From positions 868,001-932,000 of the forward strand of contig NZ_JBAWKA010000001.1 of NCBI RefSeq assembly GCF_043876815.1: a stretch of 64,000 bases of DNA, in the 5' to 3' direction. Every line of letters starts with the position of its first letter. Position 1 is the stretch's first letter. Below the pieces are notes generated by a model. It was given only the letters and a program-made list of their open reading frames with translations. It was not told where the DNA came from and made no database searches. The DNA comes from Gaetbulibacter_A sp043876815 (lineage in GTDB: Bacteria; Bacteroidota; Bacteroidia; Flavobacteriales; Flavobacteriaceae). Positions 46,141 to 54,380 of the stretch are shown piece by piece. A program made the translations under genes and the position numbers.

Positions 46141-46656
46141 ATGAATAACTTCCCTCGGGTAATTTTAATTACTTGTATTCTAACCACACTATTTGCTTGT
46201 ACTGAAGATAATTCTAAAACTGCAGAAGCCGAATTCATGGACGGTGTTTGGCAACTTACTGCCTGGAATGTGTCAGAGGCTTTGGATATGAATAATGACG
46301 GAGTTGCTAGTAACAATCTTTTAAATGAAATTTCTTGTTCAAATAATGAAATCCTTGAATTTGATTCTTCGGGTATTGCGCTATTCAACAATACCTTCAA
46401 CCCAAGTTTAGAAATAATAAGCCAGAATAGTTTGCTCGAAAGCCTGAGAGCCAATATTATTTGTAATCCTGGAGTAATTGGTGCAGCGACAACGTATTCT
46501 AAAAATGGTAACATTATAACATTAGGTTCGGAAACTGCCATTATCAGTGGTGATCAAATTACCATTCAGCGTAAGGATAAGCTAAAAGTATTTGATGCTG
46601 ATATGTCTAAAATTGTGGTTACAAAGGATGTTGATGCCGTTTATACCAAATTGTGA
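46141..46656 (+). CDS. small lipoprotein, possibly lipocalin-like
   Basis: A 171-residue protein with a lipoprotein signal (lipobox LFAC, Cys20). The segment GVWQLTAWNVSEALDMNNDG and the later YSKNGNIITL resemble small Bacteroidetes lipocalin-like lipoproteins, but the match is weak. The function is unknown. It is followed by a hairpin terminator shared with the convergent downstream gene. Confidence 0.7.
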   Translation: MNNFPRVILITCILTTLFACTEDNSKTAEAEFMDGVWQLTAWNVSEALDMNNDGVASNNLLNEISCSNNEILEFDSSGIALFNNTFNPSLEIISQNSLLESLRANIICNPGVIGAATTYSKNGNIITLGSETAIISGDQITIQRKDKLKVFDADMSKIVVTKDVDAVYTKL

Positions 46657-46672
46657 AAACGAAGCATAAAAA

Positions 46673-46699
46673 AAACCAAAGTTGTAGGCTTTGGCTTTA
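46673..46699. terminator. terminator between convergent genes
   Basis: CCAAAG (46676-46681) and CTTTGG (46689-46694) form a short stem with an A-run before and a T-rich stretch after. It lies between the lipoprotein gene ending at 46656 and the convergent gene ending at 46719. The stem is short, so the call is moderate. Confidence 0.6.
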
Positions 46700-46718
46700 T
46701 TAGTTATACCATATAACG

Positions 46719-47015
46719 TTATATGCGCACTCCAACCGGAAGCATACGTTTATATTTTCTGTTACTTCGCACAAATTTTGCAATTGCTGGAGAGGTAGGC
46801 ATCACGCTTAAATTGCGAGATTCAATTTCTTCAAAAACCAATTTTAAAAAGTTGGTTTTAAAATTTTCATCGGTAATACTATCAGGGATTACTAACTTTG
46901 TTAAAAAGATTTTTCGCTCTTGTAAAGAATATTCAATTTTGGCTAATTGATCTTCAACTTTTAGTTCAAATTGACGTAAAAATTCATTATCAATTAATTC
47001 AGCAGCTTCAGTCAT
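46719..47015 (-). CDS. small protein resembling NATD1-type GNAT acetyltransferases
   Basis: A 98-residue protein. The layout (a basic start, ERKIFLTKLVIPDS, a helix through LKLVFEEIESRNLSVMPTSPAIAKFVRSNRKYKRML) aligns by eye with the short GNAT-fold YjdJ/NATD1 family, in which a short helix-strand-helix follows the cofactor loop. The usual RGxG acetyl-CoA loop is missing: ITDENF replaces it. It may therefore be degenerate or bind something else. It is a single gene divergent from the alpha/beta hydrolase. Confidence 0.5.
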   Translation of the reverse strand: MTEAAELIDNEFLRQFELKVEDQLAKIEYSLQERKIFLTKLVIPDSITDENFKTNFLKLVFEEIESRNLSVMPTSPAIAKFVRSNRKYKRMLPVGVRI

Positions 47016-47136
47016 GAGTTTAAATTTTTAATTTCAAAGGAATAGTATAGACTACTTTCACAGTAGTTTAGTAGATTTACCATGCAAAAGTACAAAAATT
47101 ATTACCAATTTAAAAGCTTTTAACAGTTAAAACCTT

Positions 47137-47799
47137 ATGTCTCAGGAACTAATACACGTATATTTAATGCCTGGAATGGCCGCAAGTCCTAAAATATTTC
47201 AGTACATAAAATTGCCTGAAAACCAATTCAAAATTCACCTATTAGAATGGGTTATTCCACTTGAAAATGAGTCTCTTAAGGCCTATGCTGAGCGCATGTC
47301 CGATCGTGTTAAACATCAAAATATTGTGTTGCTTGGGGTGTCTTTTGGGGGTGTTTTAGTTCAGGAAATGTTGCCCTTTTTATCCATAAGAAAATTGATT
47401 ATTGTTTCGAGTGTTAAATGTACTCAAGAGATCCCTCCGCACATGATCCTCGCAAAAACGACCAAAGCCTATAAGCTTTTGCCTATGCAATTGGCTAGTA
47501 ATGTTGACTTATTGGCGAAATATGCCGTAGGGAAAGGGGTGAAAAAACGCTTGGAACTATATAAAACATATTTAACTGTAAGTGATATCCGGTATTTAAA
47601 TTGGGCGGTTGAAAAAATGGTAAATTGGGAACATCATAATATCATTCATAATATCGTTCATATTCATGGCGATAAAGATTCTGTTTTCCCAATCAAATAT
47701 ATTAACGGTTGTTTACCTATTTCAGGGGGTACTCATACCATGATCCTGAATAAATACAGATGGTTTAATGCGCATTTGCCACAAATAATTTTAGATTAG
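47137..47799 (+). CDS. alpha/beta hydrolase
   Basis: A 220-residue alpha/beta-hydrolase-fold protein. The nucleophile elbow is GVSFGG (a serine hydrolase GxSxG), the acid is likely the Asp in HIHGDKDSVFP, and the catalytic His is in GGTHTM. No membrane segment or signal peptide is present, so it is cytoplasmic. The substrate cannot be named. The next gene, a membrane-bound transglycosylase, starts 51 bp later on the same strand, and the two may be co-transcribed. Confidence 0.82.
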   Translation: MSQELIHVYLMPGMAASPKIFQYIKLPENQFKIHLLEWVIPLENESLKAYAERMSDRVKHQNIVLLGVSFGGVLVQEMLPFLSIRKLIIVSSVKCTQEIPPHMILAKTTKAYKLLPMQLASNVDLLAKYAVGKGVKKRLELYKTYLTVSDIRYLNWAVEKMVNWEHHNIIHNIVHIHGDKDSVFPIKYINGCLPISGGTHTMILNKYRWFNAHLPQIILD

Positions 47800-47850
47800 A
47801 CCAGCCATTAGTATCGTTTTATTTAGTAATTTTAACCAAAACTTAATGTG

Positions 47851-48771
47851 ATGAAAATTGTAGAAAGAATATTTGCCTTTATAGGACTTTTAAGTTTATG
47901 TGGACTATTTATTTATGCCCTTAAAGATGCTCCTACGGATGAGAATTTTGAGAAAAAATTATTCAACGATTATAATGTTTATGCCTTACAGATCCCTCAA
48001 AATTTAGATTTTGCAGGAGAACCTGCACCGCTTGAAAATCCTGATATTTTTGAACGCATGGACCGGGAACTACTCGTAAATACCTATTGGCAGTCTAATG
48101 GCCTACTATTATTTAAAAGGGCCAATAAATATTTTCCGGTTATTGAACCCATTTTGGAAAAGTATGGTGTTCCTAATGATTTTAAATATCTCGCTGTTAT
48201 TGAAAGTGGTTTGACTAATGCTGTATCTCCAGCCGGCGCCAGAGGTGTTTGGCAAATAATGAGTGCAACAGGTAAAGAAAACGGTTTGGAGATTAATGAC
48301 AATGTAGATGAACGTTATAATTTGGAAAAGGCTACGGAAGTGGCATGTAAATACCTTTTGAAATCTAAGGAAGATCTTGGTAGCTGGACTCTTGCCGCGG
48401 CAGCCTATAATGCCGGAAATTATGGTATGAGTAAGCGCTTGGAAGAACAAAATGTTTCCAGTTATTACGATTTGTTGCTAGGGGAGGAAACCGGCCGTTA
48501 TGTATTTCGAGTATTAGCGGTAAAGGAAATTTTATCGAATCCTACTAAATACGGATTTAATTTCAGAGAAAAAGATTTGTATAAACCAGTACCTACCTAC
48601 AAAGTGCCTGTAGATACGGCAGTGACTGATTTTACAAAATTTGCTACCCAATTTAAGATTAACTATAAGATTCTTAAAATTCACAATCCTTGGTTACGCG
48701 AGCCTCATCTGAATAACAAATCAGGAAAATTATACGAAATTGAAATTCCAGAACCGGGACACTACCAATAA
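47851..48771 (+). CDS. membrane-anchored lytic transglycosylase (GH23, MltD-like)
   Basis: A 306-residue peptidoglycan lytic transglycosylase. An N-terminal membrane helix (about residues 6-20) anchors it; the SLT domain (about 95-240) has the catalytic Glu118 in VIESGL, then SPAGARGVWQIM and AAYNAGNYG. No LysM repeats are visible at the C-terminus, in contrast to E. coli MltD. The GTG three bases upstream is in frame but the ATG at 47851 is preferred. It lies 8 bp upstream of the cardiolipin synthase gene. Confidence 0.88.
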   Translation: MKIVERIFAFIGLLSLCGLFIYALKDAPTDENFEKKLFNDYNVYALQIPQNLDFAGEPAPLENPDIFERMDRELLVNTYWQSNGLLLFKRANKYFPVIEPILEKYGVPNDFKYLAVIESGLTNAVSPAGARGVWQIMSATGKENGLEINDNVDERYNLEKATEVACKYLLKSKEDLGSWTLAAAAYNAGNYGMSKRLEEQNVSSYYDLLLGEETGRYVFRVLAVKEILSNPTKYGFNFREKDLYKPVPTYKVPVDTAVTDFTKFATQFKINYKILKIHNPWLREPHLNNKSGKLYEIEIPEPGHYQ

Positions 48772-48779
48772 GTTAAACT

Positions 48780-50237
48780 ATGGTAGCGCTATTTATTGAA
48801 AACTACTGGTATGTATTACTCCTTGTGAACTACATCATAGTAGTTAGCGCTGTTATTTCTATTTTACTCAAGAATTCGAATCCAAATAGAACATTAACAT
48901 ATGTTATTGTGTTGGTGTTTTTCCCTTTTCTAGGAATTGTAGTTTATTATTTATTCGGACAAGATTATCGAAAGAATAAAATTTTCAATAAAAAGCACAT
49001 TTTAAATAAAAGTGTAGTTAAATCCATTCAGAAGGAACTGAAAGTTAATTCAAAAGATATAGAAGACTTTTGTGATGTTTTAGGCGAACAAAAGGCCGTT
49101 GCAAAGTTCTTAAACTCAAATCCCGTTTTTCCATTAACCCTAAATAATAATTTAGAGATATTAAAAAACGGAAAAGCTAAGTTTGATGCCTTAATTGCGG
49201 ATTTAAAAAATGCCGAGAATCACATTCATTTGGAATACTACATTATAAAAGATGATGTTATTGGTGAGGAAATTTTAAATATCCTTTGTTTAAAAGCTGA
49301 AAATGGTATAGAGGTGCGATTGATTTATGATGATGTGGGAAGTTCAATTTCAAAAAAAATGAAAAATAGGCTATCCCAATCAGGAGTTTTACATCATCCC
49401 TTCATGCCTGTTTTTTTTCCGAGGTTTACCGGAAAAATGAATTACAGAAATCACCGAAAAATTGCAATAATCGATGGGAAAATAGGATATGTAGGTGGAA
49501 TCAATATTTCAGACAACTATAGGAATAGTGAAAATTCAGAAGTTTTTTTAAGGGATACACATTTACGTATGGAGGGTGAAGCGGTGAATTCATTACAAAT
49601 TCATTTTTTAACTACCTGGGATTTTGTATCTGATGAAGATATGAAAGTTTATCAGGATTTCTTCCCGGAAAACATGGTTAAAGAGCCGCTTGTGGCACTT
49701 CAAATAGCAGCTAGCGGACCAGATTCTGACAGGCCAAACATTATGGAGGCCATTTTTACTGCTATCGTAACTTCTAAAAAATATGTGTATATCGCGACAC
49801 CTTATTTTGTGCCTAACGAGCAAATTATGACGGCTATGGAGATTGCAGCAAAAAGTGGTATTGATGTACGTTTAATGGTTCCGCTAAAATCAGATTCTTG
49901 GGTAGTCATGAAGGCCTCCGATTCCTATTTAGAAACCTTACTAAGAGCAGGAGTGAAGGTTTATAAGTATGAAAAGGGATTTTTACATGCGAAAACCATA
50001 GTAGTAGACGATACTTTCGCATCAACAGGAACCACCAATATGGATTACCGAAGTTTCAATATAAATTTTGAAATTAATGTAATGGTTTATAACCCAGATA
50101 AAGCAGCGCATTTTAAATCTGATTTTTTAACGGATTTAAAACACTGTAGAGAAATGGATTATACCACCCACCAAAACCGGTCTAAGTCAACGAGGCTATT
50201 AGAGTCTTTTTGCAGATTGTGGTCTACACTTATTTAG
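48780..50237 (+). CDS. cls: cardiolipin synthase (phospholipase D family)
   Basis: A 485-residue membrane enzyme that joins two phosphatidylglycerols to make cardiolipin. Two N-terminal membrane helices (about 5-28 and 38-58) precede two PLD domains with HKD motifs: His225-Lys227-Asp232 and His403-Lys405-Asp410. The second is followed by the family TGTTNMDYRSF segment. Length and layout match ClsA. It lies 8 bp after the lytic transglycosylase gene, so an envelope operon is likely. Confidence 0.9.
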   Translation: MVALFIENYWYVLLLVNYIIVVSAVISILLKNSNPNRTLTYVIVLVFFPFLGIVVYYLFGQDYRKNKIFNKKHILNKSVVKSIQKELKVNSKDIEDFCDVLGEQKAVAKFLNSNPVFPLTLNNNLEILKNGKAKFDALIADLKNAENHIHLEYYIIKDDVIGEEILNILCLKAENGIEVRLIYDDVGSSISKKMKNRLSQSGVLHHPFMPVFFPRFTGKMNYRNHRKIAIIDGKIGYVGGINISDNYRNSENSEVFLRDTHLRMEGEAVNSLQIHFLTTWDFVSDEDMKVYQDFFPENMVKEPLVALQIAASGPDSDRPNIMEAIFTAIVTSKKYVYIATPYFVPNEQIMTAMEIAAKSGIDVRLMVPLKSDSWVVMKASDSYLETLLRAGVKVYKYEKGFLHAKTIVVDDTFASTGTTNMDYRSFNINFEINVMVYNPDKAAHFKSDFLTDLKHCREMDYTTHQNRSKSTRLLESFCRLWSTLI

Positions 50238-50240
50238 GTA

Positions 50241-50819
50241 TTATTTACCACGACGTTTTTGGGCTCTAATTGAAGCTCCGGCACCAAAATGCTGATTTGG
50301 CATTTGTGCACGTTTCATATTTTCCTTCATCATTTTGATTTGATCGGCAAGCATCCCTTGTTTATCCAACTTCTGGGCCTCTGAAAGTAGTATTTTGGCT
50401 TCTTGCTTGCGACGTTTGGAAAAGGCGATTCCGGCTAAGTTAAGTTTAGCCATAGCCATATCGTGCTTCATATTTAAACCAAGAGCAACGGCTTGCTTGA
50501 AATATTTTTCGGCTTCATTCATGTTGGTTTGAGAAACCATAATGCCATGTAAATAGTAATAATAGCCCTGCTGTTTTTTTACCAAAGCAGTTTCTGGTTT
50601 CTTTATTTTACTTAACCACTTCTTAGCACCTTCAAAATCTTGTTTACGCAGCCTCAAAAAAGCCAATAAAATGAATTCATTCTTAAAATAAAGAAATATA
50701 AAAATTCCGGATAGTAAAATATACATGATACCATTACCAATGAAACCTTCACTAAATTCGTAAATAGCATAGGCTATAATAGCAACCGCAATAATGAGTT
50801 TGAAAATTTTATTGTACAT
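50241..50819 (-). CDS. membrane-anchored TPR-like protein of unknown function
   Basis: A 192-residue protein with two N-terminal membrane segments (about residues 5-20 and 28-46) and a C-terminal helical domain with TPR-like blocks (MNEAEKYFKQAVALGLNM and AKLNLAGIAFSKRRKQEAKILLSEAQ). The basic C-terminus ends ASIRAQKRRGK. I know of no function. It stops 3 bp from the convergent cardiolipin synthase stop. Confidence 0.7.
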   Translation of the reverse strand: MYNKIFKLIIAVAIIAYAIYEFSEGFIGNGIMYILLSGIFIFLYFKNEFILLAFLRLRKQDFEGAKKWLSKIKKPETALVKKQQGYYYYLHGIMVSQTNMNEAEKYFKQAVALGLNMKHDMAMAKLNLAGIAFSKRRKQEAKILLSEAQKLDKQGMLADQIKMMKENMKRAQMPNQHFGAGASIRAQKRRGK

Positions 50820-51025
50820 AATATGTCTTAAATTTTATTAAATTGTGAAGCAGTTCTTCCTCAAATCGCACTACTTCGTCGTTCTACACTGCAAAGAAAC
50901 TAAATTTTTATGTAAAAAGAGCTATTGAAAATCAAGAATCCAATACCTAAAAACACTATTAAAATCAGTGTTTAAACCATCTAAAAGAGATGTAAAACAG
51001 ATCTAAAAATATTTTTAAAATATCG
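50820..51025. other. intergenic region before rpmH with no gene recognised
   Basis: AT-rich spacer between the divergent genes for the TPR-like protein and L34. It contains a separated inverted pair GCAGT / ACTGC at 50849-50853 and 50887-50891, and a short minus-strand frame (20 codons from a GTG) that ends over the start of the TPR-like gene. I see no RNA or gene I can support. Confidence 0.5.
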
Positions 51026-51056
51026 TTTGTCAAATTAAAAAGGCTTTGTATATTTG
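51026..51056 (+). promoter_or_regulatory. consensus Bacteroidetes promoter of rpmH
   Basis: TTTG at 51026-51029, exactly 19 bp of spacer and TATATTTG at 51049-51056 match the consensus TTTG-N19-TAnnTTTG perfectly. The L34 start is 60 bp downstream, so the leader is about 55 nt. Confidence 0.88.
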
Positions 51057-51116
51057 CCCACAGTTTCAGGGAAGCTATATTGTAAAGTAAATTTCAGATA
51101 TTAAAGATATAAGATA

Positions 51117-51278
51117 ATGAGTAAAAGAACATTTCAGCCTTCAAAAAGAAAGCGAAGAAACAAGCATGGTTTTAGAGAGAGAATGGCTTCTGCTAATGGT
51201 AGAAAAGTTTTAGCACGTAGAAGAGCTAAAGGTAGAAAGAGATTATCTGTGTCATCTGATCCAAGACATAAGAAATAA
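51117..51278 (+). CDS. rpmH: 50S ribosomal protein L34
   Basis: A 53-residue very basic protein with the L34 signature MSKRTFQPSKRKRRNKHGFR at its start and the later NGRKVLARRRAKGRKRL block. It is too short for a 60-codon cutoff, so it is easily missed. It has a perfect consensus promoter upstream and a terminator downstream, and no rnpA next to it. Confidence 0.95.
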   Translation: MSKRTFQPSKRKRRNKHGFRERMASANGRKVLARRRAKGRKRLSVSSDPRHKK

Positions 51279-51301
51279 TGATTAACAATTGTTGATAATA
51301 T

Positions 51302-51333
51302 AAAGGTGTTACTTAATGGTAACGCCTTTTTTT
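51302..51333 (+). terminator. terminator of rpmH
   Basis: AAAGGTGTTAC (51302-51312) and GTAACGCCTTT (51319-51329) form an 11-bp stem with one G-T pair, followed by a T-run. Confidence 0.88.
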
Positions 51334-51392
51334 ATATCTAGTGATTACTATTTTTGTATCAATTTTAACGACAACCTATATTAACAAATAAA

Positions 51393-54245
51393 ATGCCGAA
51401 AAATTCTAAACTTAAATCTATTTTAATTATTGGTTCTGGTCCGATTATAATTGGACAAGCGTGTGAATTCGATTATTCCGGGTCTCAGGCCTTGCGATCT
51501 CTTCGTGAGGATGGTATCGAGACAGTTTTGATCAATTCAAATCCGGCAACGATTATGACCGACCCGTCTATGGCCGACCACGTTTATTTATTACCATTAA
51601 CTACAAAATCCATTATAAAAATACTGAAGGAACATCCTCAAATTGATGCTGTGTTGCCAACAATGGGTGGACAAACAGCTCTAAACCTCTGTATTGAAGC
51701 TGATGGAAAAGGTATTTGGGAAGATTTTGGTGTTGAAATTATTGGTGTAGATATCGATGCAATAAATATTACCGAGGATCGAGAGAAGTTTAGAGAACTC
51801 ATGCTCAAGATTGGCATTCCCATGGCGCCTCAGGCAACAGCAACATCTTATTTGAAGGGTAAAGAGATTGCCCAAAGGTTTGGTTTCCCCTTGGTTATCA
51901 GAGCGTCCTTTACACTTGGTGGGGCTGGAGCTTCTTTTGTGTATAGAGAAGAAGATTTTGATGAATTATTAACCCGAGGATTGGAGGAGTCACCAATTCA
52001 TGAGGTTATGATTGACAAAGCATTGATTGGATGGAAAGAATATGAGTTAGAGTTACTTCGGGATTCCAATGATAATGTGGTAATCATATGTTCCATTGAA
52101 AACATGGATCCTATGGGGATTCACACAGGAGATTCCATTACGGTAGCACCTGCAATGACCTTAAGCGATAGAACCTACCAGCGCATGCGAGATATGGCAA
52201 TTCATATGATGCGTAGTATTGGAGATTTTGCCGGAGGGTGTAATGTTCAGTTTGCAGTGTCTCCGGATGAAAAAGAAGATATTATTGCTATTGAGATCAA
52301 CCCGCGTGTATCGCGTTCCTCTGCCTTGGCGAGTAAAGCAACAGGATACCCGATTGCTAAAGTGGCCTCTAAATTGGCATTAGGATATCATCTTGATGAA
52401 TTAAATAACCAGATCACGAAATCTACATCGGCATTATTTGAGCCTACTTTAGACTATGTGATCGTTAAGATTCCACGTTGGAATTTTGATAAATTTGAAG
52501 GATCCGATCGTCAATTGGGTCTACAAATGAAATCTGTTGGTGAGGTAATGGGCATTGGCCGTTCTTTCCAGGAAGCCTTGCACAAAGCAACCCAATCGCT
52601 TGAGATCAAGCGAAATGGTTTAGGAGCCGATGGCAAGGAAAATAAAAATTACGATCAGATCATAGAAAAACTAACCTATGCTTCATGGGATCGCGTTTTT
52701 ATAATTCATGATGCCATAAAAATGGGTATTCCTTTATCCAGAATTCATGAGATCACCAAGATCGATATGTGGTTCTTAAAACAATTTGAAGAATTATATT
52801 TCTTAGAAAAGGAAATTTCCACCTTCACTATTGATACTATTGAAAAAGAATTGTTACTGGAAGCAAAACAGAAAGGTTTTGGTGATCGTCAGATAGCACA
52901 TATGTTAGACTGTTTTGAAAGTGAAGTGTACAACAAGCGAGAAGAACTTAATGTTAACAGGGTCTATAAATTGGTAGATACCTGCGCCGCTGAATTTGAA
53001 GCAAAAACGCCTTATTATTATTCTACTTTTGAAAGTGATATGGAAACTGCTGATGGAGAGCGGTTTTCTCAAAACGAAAGTATTGTTACCAATAGAAAGA
53101 AAATTGTTGTTCTGGGTTCGGGTCCTAACCGAATCGGACAGGGTATAGAGTTTGATTACTGTTGTGTTCATGGTGTTTTAGCCGCAGCTGAATGTGGTTA
53201 TGAAACGATCATGATCAACTGTAACCCAGAAACTGTTTCTACAGATTTTGATACTGCTGATAAATTATACTTTGAGCCGGTATTCTGGGAACATATCTAT
53301 GATATCATCAAACACGAAAAACCGGAAGGCGTTATTGTTCAGTTAGGAGGACAAACAGCCTTAAAGCTTGCCGAGAAATTGTCACGATATGGCGTTAAAA
53401 TTATAGGAACCAGCTTCGAATCTTTAGATCTTGCTGAAGATCGTGGAAGTTTTTCAACCTTATTGAAAGAAAATAATATTCCTTACCCGCAATTCGATAC
53501 GGCAGAAACCGCTGACGAAGCCCTTGCTGTGGCCGATAAGCTAGACTTCCCAATTCTTGTAAGACCATCTTACGTGTTGGGTGGTCAGGGTATGAAAATT
53601 GTAATCAACAAAAAAGATCTTGAAGAGCATGTAGTTGATTTACTGCAAAAAATTCCAAATAATAAATTGTTGTTAGACCATTATTTGGAAGGCGCTATTG
53701 AAGCTGAAGCCGATGCTATTTGTGATGGTGAGGAGGTTTATATTATAGGTATCATGGAACATATTGAACCTTGCGGTATTCACTCGGGAGACAGTAATGC
53801 CACGCTACCACCATTCAATCTAGGTGAGTTCGTTTTACAGCAAATTAAAGATCATACCAAGAAGATTGCCTTGGCTTTAAATACGGTTGGTTTAATAAAT
53901 ATACAGTTCGCTATAAAAGACGATATGGTATATATAATTGAGGCTAACCCAAGAGCGTCTAGAACAGTGCCGTTTATTGCTAAAGCTTATGGTGAACCAT
54001 ATGTGAATTATGCTACTAAACTCATGCTGGGTGAAAAGAAAATTAAGGATTTCAATTTTAATCCTCAACTCGAAGGTTACGCAATAAAACAACCTGTATT
54101 CTCATTTAATAAGTTTCCTAATGTGAATAAACAACTAGGACCAGAAATGAAAAGTACCGGGGAAAGTATCTTGTTTATAGATAGCTTGAAGGATGATGAA
54201 TTTTACGATTTATATTCTAGACGTAAAATGTACCTAAGTAAATAA
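51393..54245 (+). CDS. carB: carbamoyl-phosphate synthase large subunit, short form
   Basis: A 950-residue enzyme that makes carbamoyl phosphate for pyrimidine and arginine synthesis. Two ATP-grasp halves are clear: the first begins ILIIGSGPIIIGQACEFDYSG and the second IVVLGSGPNRIGQGIEFDYC, each with a metal-ligand block such as EINPRVSRSSALASKATG and EANPRASRTVPFIAKAYG. E. coli CarB is about 1073 residues; here the C-terminal MGS-like regulatory domain that binds UMP and ornithine is absent, the protein ending MYLSK right after the second half. No carA is adjacent. It has its own hairpin terminator. Confidence 0.94.
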   Translation: MPKNSKLKSILIIGSGPIIIGQACEFDYSGSQALRSLREDGIETVLINSNPATIMTDPSMADHVYLLPLTTKSIIKILKEHPQIDAVLPTMGGQTALNLCIEADGKGIWEDFGVEIIGVDIDAINITEDREKFRELMLKIGIPMAPQATATSYLKGKEIAQRFGFPLVIRASFTLGGAGASFVYREEDFDELLTRGLEESPIHEVMIDKALIGWKEYELELLRDSNDNVVIICSIENMDPMGIHTGDSITVAPAMTLSDRTYQRMRDMAIHMMRSIGDFAGGCNVQFAVSPDEKEDIIAIEINPRVSRSSALASKATGYPIAKVASKLALGYHLDELNNQITKSTSALFEPTLDYVIVKIPRWNFDKFEGSDRQLGLQMKSVGEVMGIGRSFQEALHKATQSLEIKRNGLGADGKENKNYDQIIEKLTYASWDRVFIIHDAIKMGIPLSRIHEITKIDMWFLKQFEELYFLEKEISTFTIDTIEKELLLEAKQKGFGDRQIAHMLDCFESEVYNKREELNVNRVYKLVDTCAAEFEAKTPYYYSTFESDMETADGERFSQNESIVTNRKKIVVLGSGPNRIGQGIEFDYCCVHGVLAAAECGYETIMINCNPETVSTDFDTADKLYFEPVFWEHIYDIIKHEKPEGVIVQLGGQTALKLAEKLSRYGVKIIGTSFESLDLAEDRGSFSTLLKENNIPYPQFDTAETADEALAVADKLDFPILVRPSYVLGGQGMKIVINKKDLEEHVVDLLQKIPNNKLLLDHYLEGAIEAEADAICDGEEVYIIGIMEHIEPCGIHSGDSNATLPPFNLGEFVLQQIKDHTKKIALALNTVGLINIQFAIKDDMVYIIEANPRASRTVPFIAKAYGEPYVNYATKLMLGEKKIKDFNFNPQLEGYAIKQPVFSFNKFPNVNKQLGPEMKSTGESILFIDSLKDDEFYDLYSRRKMYLSK

Positions 54246-54250
54246 AAATA

Positions 54251-54278
54251 AAAAAGCCGCTGGAAAGCGGTTTTTTTT
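54251..54278 (+). terminator. terminator of carB
   Basis: The stem CCGCT (54257-54261) / AGCGG (54266-54270) with A-T extension and an 8-base T-run follows 5 bp after the carB stop. Confidence 0.85.
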
Positions 54279-54380
54279 ATGATTATTTCGATAAAGCGCA
54301 GGTTTTCAGGTCTTTTAATCGCTTTTTTAGAGGGTTTTTTAAAAAGAATTTTATCTTAGCTGAACCAAATCCCTTACTTC

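Noticed and set aside
50820..50900. A minus-strand frame reading VVRFEEELLHNLIKFKTYYVQ-like residues that ends over the start of the TPR-like gene
   Set aside because: A stop codon lies a few codons upstream and only a GTG could start it, leaving about 20 codons. It may be a chance frame or a remnant; there is nothing to support a gene.
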